Origin: Alphaproteobacteria bacterium UBA2964
GTDB taxonomy: Bacteria; Pseudomonadota; Alphaproteobacteria; MPNO01; UBA2964
Length of the DNA stretch: 5,065 nt
Assembly (NCBI GenBank): GCA_002348425.1
Contig: DEBE01000163.1
Span: 1-5,065 of the forward strand
Direction of reading: 5' to 3'
A program made the translations under genes and the position numbers. How positions within the stretch are numbered: position 1 is the first letter of the stretch; the number at the start of each line of letters is the position of its first letter. Below, piece after piece: positions 1-5,065 of this stretch. Below the pieces are notes generated by a model. The model saw only the letters and a program-made list of their open reading frames with translations, was not told the origin of the DNA and did no database searches.

Positions 1-69
1 GGTGCCATTACCAATACCACCAGCGCCGACCGTAATGATTGCTTTTTTCTTTGAAAGCCGATTTGCCAT
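1..69 (-). CDS. N-terminal fragment of a Rossmann-fold dehydrogenase, probably SDR family (cut by window edge)
   Basis: Reading the minus strand from the ATG at 69-67 gives 23 codons that run off the left edge: a basic start (MANRLSKKK) followed by AIITVGAGGIGNGT. The stretch TVGAGGIG aligns with the SDR cofactor motif TGxxxGIG, with Val at the second position, and also satisfies the general dinucleotide motif GxGxxG. The position within 15 residues of the N-terminus is normal for an NAD(P)-binding SDR. An AGGTGG ribosome site (82-77) lies 7 bases upstream of the ATG and overlaps the TAG stop of the Rieske gene, so the two genes are probably cotranscribed and translationally coupled. By context it may oxidise a diol or alcohol made by the oxygenase; that is inference. 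With only 23 residues, another Rossmann dehydrogenase is possible. Confidence 0.72.
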   Translation of the reverse strand, partial: MANRLSKKKAIITVGAGGIGNGT

Positions 70-80
70 TTTTAAACCAC

Positions 81-1274
81 CTAGTCTAATGCTGTTACTT
101 TATCCGCAGGAATAACCTCATTTCCTGATGGAACAGTGATAATTTGTTCACTCGGATTTCTAATTGTGCCAGGTGGATCCTCTCCACGTTCGATAGCATC
201 GATTGCTTCATTCAGGAGCCGCCGAAACATAACGACACCTCGATCGGAGGTGGCAAGATTCTCTAATGCGTGGCGAGCGACTGGGCGCTGGCTTACTTGC
301 GCCTCCCAGTCATCAGGAATACGCTGTTTTTCCTCGTAGTCGCGTATAATTTCACCCTCAGGTGGCTGGAATATGCGCTTGCCTGGTTCGATGCGTTCAA
401 TGTGGTACCCGATCGTATGCTCGTTATCTACAGGGATCCACCAACCCACCATGCGTGCACGCTCCGTCTCTTTTTCTGGATCTTTTCCGGTGACGTCTGG
501 CGGCGGTATGCACTTTGCGGTGGGGACAAAAACAGTTGAGGTTCGGATTAGACGGTTTCCTCCTTCTACGTCTGTAGTTCGAATATAGGAAACGTGCTGG
601 TCGGAATGAACAAAGTCAAAATCTGGCCGGATACCCATAACATCATCGAAATCAAAAAGACTTTGATTGTTTCCATGCAGTGTAAATATATGCATTGGAT
701 CGGCGGCATTCTCGTGAAGCTGAAGCCAATTACATTCTGCTATCGCTCCCCGCGTGTAATTGCGATAAGCAAGGTATTCGGCTCCATCGTCCTCGAGGAT
801 GTCGTAACGAGGTAATAATGGCTTTTTTTCTAATGGTCCCATGTAGGTAAAGACCAACCCACGATATTCTTCTGCGGGGTACCAAGGTTGTCTCACTTCT
901 TCCCTAAAGGGGCTATCAGGTGGTTCGCAAGGTTGTTCGAGACATTTGCCCTCTTCATTGAAATACCAGCCATGGTAACAGCATCGAATACCGTTTTGCT
1001 CTATTCGACCATATTCCAAGGAGCTGCCACGGTGACAACAGTGAGCGCCTAACACTCCCACCTTTCCGGTTTTGTCCCGATACGCTACGAGATTTTCATC
1101 TAGAATTTTGAGGGATTTTGGTAAGTCCTGAAGCTCGGAAGACATACATATGGGGTGCCAGTAACGACGAAGTAACTCCCCCATAGGCGTTCCTGCCCCA
1201 ACATGTGTCAGGCGAATGTTCTCATCGGGTATGAAGGCATTGCGACCGTATCCCGATCCCTCATTATTCTGCAT
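81..1274 (-). CDS. Rieske [2Fe-2S] non-heme iron oxygenase, alpha (terminal oxygenase) subunit
   Basis: This 397-residue cytoplasmic protein should activate O2 at a mononuclear iron to hydroxylate or O-demethylate a cyclic substrate, fed with electrons by a separate reductase. The N-terminal sequence GTPMGELLRRYWHP (residues 28-41) is typical of phthalate-dioxygenase/LigX-like alpha subunits. The Rieske cluster ligands are C79-x-H81 and C98-x2-H101, 16 residues apart. The catalytic domain has N182-W183, then N189, D192, H195 and H200; H195 and H200 are the iron ligands, D192 the bridging Asp that relays electrons between subunits, and D344 in SDRGVVMFRR the likely third ligand. Length is normal for an alpha-only (alpha3) enzyme. 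The ATG at 1274 is preceded by AAGGGAG (1290-1284) at 9 bases. The SDR fragment follows 11 bases downstream. The family call is strong; the substrate is unknown. Confidence 0.95.
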   Translation of the reverse strand: MQNNEGSGYGRNAFIPDENIRLTHVGAGTPMGELLRRYWHPICMSSELQDLPKSLKILDENLVAYRDKTGKVGVLGAHCCHRGSSLEYGRIEQNGIRCCYHGWYFNEEGKCLEQPCEPPDSPFREEVRQPWYPAEEYRGLVFTYMGPLEKKPLLPRYDILEDDGAEYLAYRNYTRGAIAECNWLQLHENAADPMHIFTLHGNNQSLFDFDDVMGIRPDFDFVHSDQHVSYIRTTDVEGGNRLIRTSTVFVPTAKCIPPPDVTGKDPEKETERARMVGWWIPVDNEHTIGYHIERIEPGKRIFQPPEGEIIRDYEEKQRIPDDWEAQVSQRPVARHALENLATSDRGVVMFRRLLNEAIDAIERGEDPPGTIRNPSEQIITVPSGNEVIPADKVTALD

Positions 1275-1283
1275 CGAGTTTTA

Positions 1284-1290
1284 CTCCCTT
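1284..1290 (-). promoter_or_regulatory. Shine-Dalgarno site of the first Rieske oxygenase
   Basis: AAGGGAG on the minus strand, 9 bases before the ATG at 1274. It fixes that start codon; the residues after it already match the conserved N-terminal region of the family. Confidence 0.75.
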
Positions 1291-1425
1291 TTATCTTAGA
1301 AAAAAAAGCTAGTAACTGATTTGATTGATTGTCAAGAAGGCTCATCTTTGATTTGCCTTTTTCTTTTCCCAGATTTAAATTTTTAATTAATGAGTTTCAA
1401 GTCTCAATTAACCCTACTGCTCATA

Positions 1426-1432
1426 AAAAGGA
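1426..1432 (+). promoter_or_regulatory. Shine-Dalgarno site that decides the OYE start
   Basis: AAAAGGA ends 7 bases before the in-frame TTG at 1440. No comparable site precedes the upstream TTG at 1329, whose upstream bases are an AT-rich TTGATTGA repeat. This supports translation from 1440. Confidence 0.65.
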
Positions 1433-1439
1433 CAAACAA

Positions 1440-2564
1440 TTGGCGACTAAACTTTTTGAAACACTAAACTTAAGAAGCCTCGAGTTCTCCAATCGAGTAG
1501 TAGTGGCCCCCATGACACAATTTTCTGCCCGAGATGGAGTTGCAGGGGACTGGCACCTTATGCACCTAGGTCAGTACGCGGTTTCTGGAGCGTCAATGAT
1601 TCTAACAGAATCCACTTACGTAGCTGCTTCCGCGCGTAATGCCACTAGTTGTCTTTCACTATACTCGGACGAACAAGAATTCGCCATTAATCGCATTGCA
1701 GAGTTTTTTGACATTAATGGTGATGGAAATCTTGGAGTTCAGCTTTGTCATGCCGGAAGAAAAGCTTCTGCTCGTGAACCATGGAAGGGTGGAGGGCCAA
1801 TAACAATAGCAGAAGGTGGTTATGAGGCAGTGGCCCCATCAGCGGTCCCACTTTCCGATGAGTGGCCCGCGCCAAGGGCCTTATCAGCATCTGAAGTTTA
1901 TGAGGTTATTCAAAGTTTCGCCGATGCAGCCATTCGTGCTGAACGTGCCGGCGTAAAGGTAATAGAACTTCACGGAGCTCATGGTTATCTAATCCATCAG
2001 TTCTTATCGCCTCTGACAAATCGAAGGAATGATGAATATGGTGGTAGCTCTATAAATCGGATGCGGTTCGCCATTGAGGTTTTAGAGGCAGTTCGTTTTG
2101 TTTGGCCAACCGACTTACCAATCGGCATAAGAGTATCCGCAACCGATTGGGTGGATGGAGGTTGGTCCGTTGAGGAGACAGTAGAACTCGCTCGTATTTT
2201 AGAAACACATGGATGTGATTACATCCATGTGTCGAGTGGCGGATTGAGCCCTGCGCAGAAGATAAGTGTGGGACAGGGTTATCAGGTAGGTTTTGCTGAA
2301 GCTGTCAAGGCAGCGGTGGATATGCCGGTTATAGCTGTCGGACAAATTAACGACCCACTCTATGCTGAAAAAATTTTAAATGAAGGGAAAGCTGATATGA
2401 TAGCTTTGGCTAGGCCTTTGATCTATAATCCGAAGTGGGTGTGGCATGCCGCTGAAAAATTGGGAGTAAAAATTACCTACCCCCGTCAGTATGAGCGTGG
2501 ACACCCCGAGCGTTGGGGTGCAAGTGGCATTAATGCGCCGGGAAACCTTATTCCTAAAAAGTAA
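1440..2564 (+). CDS. Old Yellow Enzyme family NADH:flavin oxidoreductase / ene-reductase (YqjM/XenA-like)
   Basis: A 374-residue FMN-dependent TIM-barrel oxidoreductase, expected to use NAD(P)H to reduce activated C=C bonds (enones, nitro compounds) in the cytoplasm. From the TTG start the protein begins MATKLFETLNLRSLEFSNRV, the usual OYE beginning. Visible landmarks: APMTQFS (residues 23-29), Q101 and HAGRKAS (104-110) near the flavin, the substrate-binding pair H178/H181 with Y183 in LHGAHGYLIHQFLSP, the family signature NRRNDEYGGS (194-203), R230 on the barrel, LARPLIYNP (323-331) at the FMN phosphate, and QYERG (350-354), where YqjM-type enzymes supply an Arg to the neighbouring subunit. 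The YqjM Cys26 and Tyr28 positions are Thr26 and Phe28 here. The frame stays open upstream to a TTG at 1329, but those 37 residues resemble no OYE sequence. Convergent with the hydrolase gene, 24 bases apart. The natural substrate is unknown. Confidence 0.93.
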   Translation: MATKLFETLNLRSLEFSNRVVVAPMTQFSARDGVAGDWHLMHLGQYAVSGASMILTESTYVAASARNATSCLSLYSDEQEFAINRIAEFFDINGDGNLGVQLCHAGRKASAREPWKGGGPITIAEGGYEAVAPSAVPLSDEWPAPRALSASEVYEVIQSFADAAIRAERAGVKVIELHGAHGYLIHQFLSPLTNRRNDEYGGSSINRMRFAIEVLEAVRFVWPTDLPIGIRVSATDWVDGGWSVEETVELARILETHGCDYIHVSSGGLSPAQKISVGQGYQVGFAEAVKAAVDMPVIAVGQINDPLYAEKILNEGKADMIALARPLIYNPKWVWHAAEKLGVKITYPRQYERGHPERWGASGINAPGNLIPKK

Positions 2565-2588
2565 GTTTTTACGATTGAGCGCTAAAAT

Positions 2589-3443
2589 CTAATAGTTGAT
2601 ACCATCTAAAAAATCTAAAATACGAACTGGGGCAGTTTTTTCTGTTTGGTCTTCAACGCTTATATCCCAGTATTCAGAATCCTCTATACACTCATGTAAA
2701 TAACGAGCAGCGGAGGTCGCGTGGAAGTCATCATTGCCCGGTATAATCAAGGTGGGGATATTGAGTTGCATTAGCTCTTCTGCTTCTGCTCCTGGGGCCG
2801 TATCACGATCAAATAAACCGCGGCACATGGCCGTTACAGTCAAAAGGTATCTTTCGATGTCCATTTCGGCATATGTCCGAGCGAAGTCTTTGGAATTTCT
2901 TATGGGTTGTCCCCATGGGCCACCCCGGGGGTCTCTAGAGAAATTTTTGTCATGACTTTTAACTAAGTCGACAACAGCCTGAAGGCCATTCTCTTCTACA
3001 AAAGTGAGGTGTCGAGCAAATCTCTGGTGACTACTTATCCTATATTTTGCTCCACCTACTGGCCAGTAGTAGATCATAGAAAGTAAGCGATCAGGATATT
3101 CTACGCCGAAAGCGGCAACGGCTGCACAACCCATGCAACCCCCCAAAATGTGTGCTTTATCTATTTGCAACTCATCCAGAAGGTATGCGCCTTGTTTGAC
3201 AAAGTGTTTCCAAGTAATCAGCTCCACTCGTCCGCCGGATTGTCCATTTTCACGACGGTCAAAAAGAATACACGTAAATTTTTTTGGCAAATGGTCTAGA
3301 AGCTTGATCCGTTTGTAAACTCCAAGTTCGCTCCATTGTTTAAGGCGAGCATCGAAGCCACCGGGAGCGTACATTAGAATGGCAGGCCCGTTTCCCATAA
3401 CCTCATAGTGGGTACTTATTTCATCTATCTCTACAATTGGCAT
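2589..3443 (-). CDS. Alpha/beta-hydrolase-fold protein with a Cys nucleophile position
   Basis: A 284-residue cytoplasmic alpha/beta-hydrolase-fold protein of normal length, with no signal peptide. The N-terminal strands lead to a likely oxyanion turn APGGF (residues 26-30) and the conserved FDRRENGQS (61-69). The nucleophile elbow, normally GxSxG, reads G101-G-C103-M-G105, so Cys replaces Ser, as in dienelactone hydrolase. The acid is probably D239 in IPGNDDFH (234-241). The catalytic His expected just before the last helix is not seen: residues 261-279 read ISVEDQTEKTAPVRILDFL. H241 and H250 are nearby but misplaced for the usual triad. The ATG at 3443 suits the first beta strand (MPIVEID); its ribosome site is weak (AGAAAAGA). 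The gene is probably monocistronic, diverging from the second Rieske gene. It could be a hydrolase of ring-cleavage or ester products, or a non-hydrolytic member; function is unproven. Confidence 0.88.
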   Translation of the reverse strand: MPIVEIDEISTHYEVMGNGPAILMYAPGGFDARLKQWSELGVYKRIKLLDHLPKKFTCILFDRRENGQSGGRVELITWKHFVKQGAYLLDELQIDKAHILGGCMGCAAVAAFGVEYPDRLLSMIYYWPVGGAKYRISSHQRFARHLTFVEENGLQAVVDLVKSHDKNFSRDPRGGPWGQPIRNSKDFARTYAEMDIERYLLTVTAMCRGLFDRDTAPGAEAEELMQLNIPTLIIPGNDDFHATSAARYLHECIEDSEYWDISVEDQTEKTAPVRILDFLDGINY

Positions 3444-3496
3444 TGGTATCTTTTCTGATCACTGTATTTTGTGAAAACTTTCTCAATTTCTGCCCT

Positions 3497-3515
3497 TTGA
3501 CATATTATCTGTCAA
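3497..3515. promoter_or_regulatory. 19-bp inverted repeat, probable operator over the hydrolase promoter
   Basis: TTGACA-N7-TGTCAA has perfect 6-bp arms, and the centre ATTAT continues the symmetry, so only one base pair (3503/3509) breaks a 19-bp palindrome. The length and symmetry fit a dimeric helix-turn-helix regulator. It covers the predicted -10 box of the minus-strand gene, the position of a repressor site. The arms also happen to equal the -35 consensus, so part of the match may be promoter sequence. The regulator is not in this window. Confidence 0.45.
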
Positions 3516-3532
3516 CGATTGTTAATTTTTAA
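3504..3532 (-). promoter_or_regulatory. Predicted promoter of the alpha/beta-hydrolase gene
   Basis: On the minus strand TTAAAA (3532-3527, 4 of 6 to the -35 consensus) is followed after exactly 17 bases by GATAAT (3509-3504, 5 of 6 to TATAAT). Transcription would begin near 3498, leaving a leader of about 55 bases before the ATG at 3443. The -10 box sits in the centre of a 19-bp dyad. The call rests on sequence match only. Confidence 0.4.
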
Positions 3533-3533
3533 G

Positions 3534-3550
3534 ATGAGGTTCCACCTTAT
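3534..3550. promoter_or_regulatory. Weak 17-bp inverted repeat in the divergent region
   Basis: ATGAGGT-TCC-ACCTTAT pairs at 6 of 7 positions, with a G/T mismatch at the third pair (a wobble if in RNA). It lies just upstream of the predicted hydrolase -35 box. It could be an activator or second operator site, or chance; the sequence differs from the other two dyads. Confidence 0.2.
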
Positions 3551-3578
3551 TAGCGTCAAAATGTAGCTCAGTTGGGTC

Positions 3579-3606
3579 TTTTCCATCAAAATAATATGCG
3601 TATAGT
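3579..3606 (+). promoter_or_regulatory. Predicted promoter of the second Rieske oxygenase
   Basis: TATAGT (3601-3606) matches the -10 consensus at 5 of 6 bases. The -35 is poor: TTTTCC (3579-3584, 16-base spacer) or TTTCCA (3580-3585, 15-base spacer). A weak -35 would suit an activated or otherwise regulated promoter. Transcription would start near 3613, inside the 21-bp dyad, about 53 bases before the ATG. Confidence 0.35.
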
Positions 3607-3607
3607 G

Positions 3608-3628
3608 CTGATATATCTATTATATCAG
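3608..3628. promoter_or_regulatory. 21-bp perfect-arm inverted repeat, probable operator of the second Rieske oxygenase
   Basis: CTGATATA-N5-TATATCAG has two perfect 8-bp arms around TCTAT. It starts one base after the predicted -10 TATAGT and would span roughly -5 to +16, a classic repressor position, ending 37 bases before the ATG at 3666. The size fits a dimeric repressor of the GntR, TetR or MarR kind; which one cannot be told. As RNA it would be an AU-rich, weak hairpin, so a DNA-level role is more likely. Confidence 0.5.
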
Positions 3629-3652
3629 ACACTAAACAGAAGACCATCGCTA

Positions 3653-3658
3653 AAGGAG
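3653..3658 (+). promoter_or_regulatory. Strong Shine-Dalgarno site of the second Rieske oxygenase
   Basis: AAGGAG, within AAAGGAGAG, 7 bases before the ATG at 3666. It is the best ribosome site in the window and settles the start. Confidence 0.85.
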
Positions 3659-3665
3659 AGAAGCT

Positions 3666-4952
3666 ATGCTTCGTAGGGAAGTTAACGAATTGCTGACACA
3701 AACGGATAAAGGAACCCCAATGGGTGACCTTTTTCGCCAGTATTGGATTCCGGCGATGCTTGCGTCAGAACTCCCTGAGAACGATTGTCCACCAGTGCGT
3801 GTTGAGCTTCTCGGCGAAAAAATGATTGCATTCCGTGATACTGAGGGCCGCTATGGACTTTTGGAAGAATTTTGTGCCCATCGTCGCGTGTCATTATGGT
3901 TTGGTAGAAACGAGGAATGTGGCTTGCGTTGTCCTTACCATGGTTGGAAATTTGATGTTACCGGACAATGTGTTGAAATTCCATCGGAACCTGAAGATAG
4001 CGAATTCCGCAAGGAGATAAAACTACAAGCTTACCCGTTAATAAAGGTTGGTGATATATTGTGGACTCATATGGGTGACCCTTCAAATGTTCCGCCTGAA
4101 CCAGAATGGGAGTTTGCGACAGTTGCCCCAGAACAAACGGTTTCGACCAAACGTATTCAAGAATGTAACTGGTTGCAGGCGCTTGAAGGAGGCATAGATT
4201 CAAGCCACGTCTCGTTTCTTCATTCTCAGGAGTTGGAGCGTGACCCTTTGTTTAAGGGGGCTAAAGCCAATAACTATAATTTAGGGGATCTAAAACCGGT
4301 TTTTGAGGTAACAAGCTCAGAGGGTGGCCTATATATCGGGGCTCGTCGTAAGGCTGAAGACAGTAAAAATTACTGGCGGATTACGCAGTGGGTAATGCCA
4401 TGCTTTACTATGATACCCCCGCGTGCGGATCACCCTCAACATGGACATTTTTGGGTGCCGATAAATGATCATAATTGTTGGACTTGGAGCTATGACTATC
4501 ACCCGAATAGACCTCTAACCCCTGAAGAACGTCAGGCCTGTCTCGATGGAAAGGGAGTTCATACTGAGAATATTCCAGGGACATTTCGACCAGTGCAAAA
4601 TAAAGATAATGACTATTTAATTGATCGTGAAGCACAAAAACGCGGTGAGACATATTCCGGGGTGTTTGGATTTGGCATGCAGGACGCGAGCCTGCAAGAG
4701 TCAATGGGGCCAATTGTTGATCGTTCTCGTGAAAATTTAGTCCAGTGTGACTATGGGATTGTGATGACCCGAAATCGTCTTCGCAGAGCCGCGACGGATT
4801 TGCGTGATAAGGGTATCATGCCACCTGGCCGAGATCCGAAACATATGAAAGTTCGATCCATCGCTGTTGTACTGGACCCTGAGCTAAAATACGCAGAAGC
4901 CTGCCAGAATGAAATGATGGCAGAGGAAGGAAAGCTACGGGCAACTGTGTAA
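3666..4952 (+). CDS. Rieske [2Fe-2S] oxygenase alpha subunit, phthalate 4,5-dioxygenase-like
   Basis: A 428-residue cytoplasmic terminal oxygenase, expected to add O2 to an aromatic or related substrate with electrons from a separate reductase. After GTPMGDLFRQYWIPAM (residues 16-31) come the Rieske ligands C70-x-H72 and C89-x2-H92, followed by YHGWKFDVTGQCVEIPSEP (91-109), typical of the phthalate 4,5-dioxygenase group. The catalytic domain shows N168-W169 and LEGGIDSSHVSFLHS: D178 is the bridging Asp, H181 and H186 bind iron, and D362 in CDYGIVMTRNRL is the probable third ligand. QESMGPIVDRSRENL (344-358) and the tail PPGRDPKHMKVRSIAVVL (386-403) are also group-like. It is longer than, and clearly diverged from, the other Rieske protein in the window, so it is not a recent duplicate. 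It is transcribed alone as far as can be seen, away from the hydrolase. Substrate unknown; phthalate itself is not implied. Confidence 0.95.
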   Translation: MLRREVNELLTQTDKGTPMGDLFRQYWIPAMLASELPENDCPPVRVELLGEKMIAFRDTEGRYGLLEEFCAHRRVSLWFGRNEECGLRCPYHGWKFDVTGQCVEIPSEPEDSEFRKEIKLQAYPLIKVGDILWTHMGDPSNVPPEPEWEFATVAPEQTVSTKRIQECNWLQALEGGIDSSHVSFLHSQELERDPLFKGAKANNYNLGDLKPVFEVTSSEGGLYIGARRKAEDSKNYWRITQWVMPCFTMIPPRADHPQHGHFWVPINDHNCWTWSYDYHPNRPLTPEERQACLDGKGVHTENIPGTFRPVQNKDNDYLIDREAQKRGETYSGVFGFGMQDASLQESMGPIVDRSRENLVQCDYGIVMTRNRLRRAATDLRDKGIMPPGRDPKHMKVRSIAVVLDPELKYAEACQNEMMAEEGKLRATV

Positions 4953-4980
4953 TAATAATTATTTCTGACTTTACAACCCG

Positions 4981-5065
4981 CTAAAGATCAGTTTGTAATT
5001 CTATGGTACCAATGTCTTTTTCTGCGTCTACTACGATTGTTGTGAGAAATTTGCGGTACCCGGCT
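4981..5065 (-). CDS. Possible 3' end of an unknown gene (cut by window edge)
   Basis: Read inward from 5064 on the minus strand, one frame stays open for 27 codons and ends in TAG at 4983-4981: AGYRKFLTTIVVDAEKDIG, then TIELQTDL. The mix of charged and branched residues looks like real protein, and the stop lies 28 bases from the end of the convergent Rieske gene, a normal gap. I do not recognise the family. The same DNA on the plus strand has ATG at 5003 and 5012 open to the edge (second start: MSFSASTTIVV), but without a good ribosome site, so I prefer the minus frame only modestly. Confidence 0.4.
   Translation of the reverse strand, partial: AGYRKFLTTIVVDAEKDIGTIELQTDL

Larger units (their letters stand above)
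1275..1439. promoter_or_regulatory. Divergent intergenic region between Rieske oxygenase and OYE genes
   Basis: This 165-base AT-rich stretch separates two diverging genes and so should hold promoters for both. On the minus strand a perfect TTGACA (1335-1330) could be a -35 box, but the hexamers 15-18 bases downstream (TACTAG, TAGCTT) match the -10 consensus poorly. On the plus strand TTGCCT (1353-1358) and TTAAAT (1375-1380) are 16 bases apart, each matching 4 of 6 consensus bases. A short direct repeat TTGATTGATTG begins at 1321 and ends inside TTGA-N7-TCAA (1321-1335), a weak dyad that could be an operator half. An 8-base A run lies at 1300-1307. An open plus-strand frame from 1329 runs through here into the OYE gene, but I regard it as non-coding leader. 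Confidence 0.35.

Noticed and set aside
136..815. Several plus-strand open frames across the first Rieske gene
   Set aside because: They lie antisense to a gene with full family motifs, lack ribosome sites and have no recognisable domains; shadows of the minus-strand gene.
1390..1467. Small plus-strand frame of 25 codons starting ATGAGTTTC ahead of and overlapping the OYE gene, as a leader peptide
   Set aside because: No ribosome site, no attenuator-like hairpins and no codon run suggesting regulation.
1710..1745. EF-hand-like calcium loop DINGDGNLGVQL in the OYE protein
   Set aside because: The last position lacks the acidic ligand, and the GNLGVQL part is the normal barrel strand before HAGRKA in this family; coincidental resemblance.
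2555..2571. TAAAAA-GTAAG-TTTTTA inverted repeat over the OYE stop codon, as a terminator
   Set aside because: The stem is six A/T pairs only, with no GC-rich part, so it would not be a stable intrinsic terminator.
2567..2587. TTTTA ... AGCGCT ... TAAAA arrangement in the convergent gap, as a bidirectional terminator
   Set aside because: Five A/T pairs with an 11-base loop and at best a bulged CG pairing; too weak to call, although a terminator is expected here.
3682..4713. Minus-strand and shifted-frame open frames inside the second Rieske gene
   Set aside because: They overlap a complete, motif-bearing gene and show no domain features of their own.
4949..4965. AATAATTATT palindrome after the second Rieske stop, as a terminator
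   Set aside because: It is A/T only, with no loop or GC stem; base composition explains it.

Overview
The window holds an accessory, probably catabolic gene cluster from a bacterium. It contains four complete genes and two fragments cut by the window edges. Moderate base composition by eye, clear Shine-Dalgarno sites (AAGGGAG, AAAAGGA, AAAGGAG) and short intergenic gaps all point to a bacterium. The gene families are typical of Gram-negative or environmental degraders rich in Rieske oxygenases. I cannot name a genus from the sequence.

Layout, left to right. (1) At 1-69, minus strand, is the first 23 codons of a Rossmann-fold, SDR-like dehydrogenase. (2) At 81-1274, minus strand, is a Rieske non-heme iron oxygenase alpha subunit lying directly upstream of the dehydrogenase, whose ribosome site overlaps the oxygenase stop codon. 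(3) At 1275-1439 is a divergent intergenic region. (4) At 1440-2564, plus strand, is an Old Yellow Enzyme family flavin oxidoreductase, most likely starting at a TTG. (5) At 2589-3443, minus strand, is an alpha/beta-hydrolase-fold protein with Cys in place of the usual nucleophilic Ser and no obvious catalytic His. (6) At 3444-3665 is a divergent regulatory region with two strong dyads, each placed on a predicted promoter. (7) At 3666-4952, plus strand, is a second, phthalate 4,5-dioxygenase-like Rieske oxygenase. (8) At 4981-5065, minus strand, is a possible 3' end of another gene.

How the genes may work together (inference): Rieske oxygenases hydroxylate or O-demethylate aromatic or other cyclic substrates. 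An SDR beside one could oxidise a cis-dihydrodiol or alcohol product. An OYE enzyme could reduce activated C=C bonds, and an alpha/beta hydrolase could act on an ester, lactone or ring-cleavage product. Together they look like a peripheral pathway for an aromatic or alicyclic compound, substrate unknown. No ferredoxin, reductase, beta subunit, ring-cleavage dioxygenase, transporter or regulator is encoded here, so electron supply and control must lie outside the window.

I saw no tRNA, rRNA, CRISPR array, insertion sequence or convincing intrinsic terminator. I do not see strong evidence for a wholly new system. The most unusual points are the Cys-nucleophile, His-lacking hydrolase and the paired dyad operators between it and the second oxygenase.
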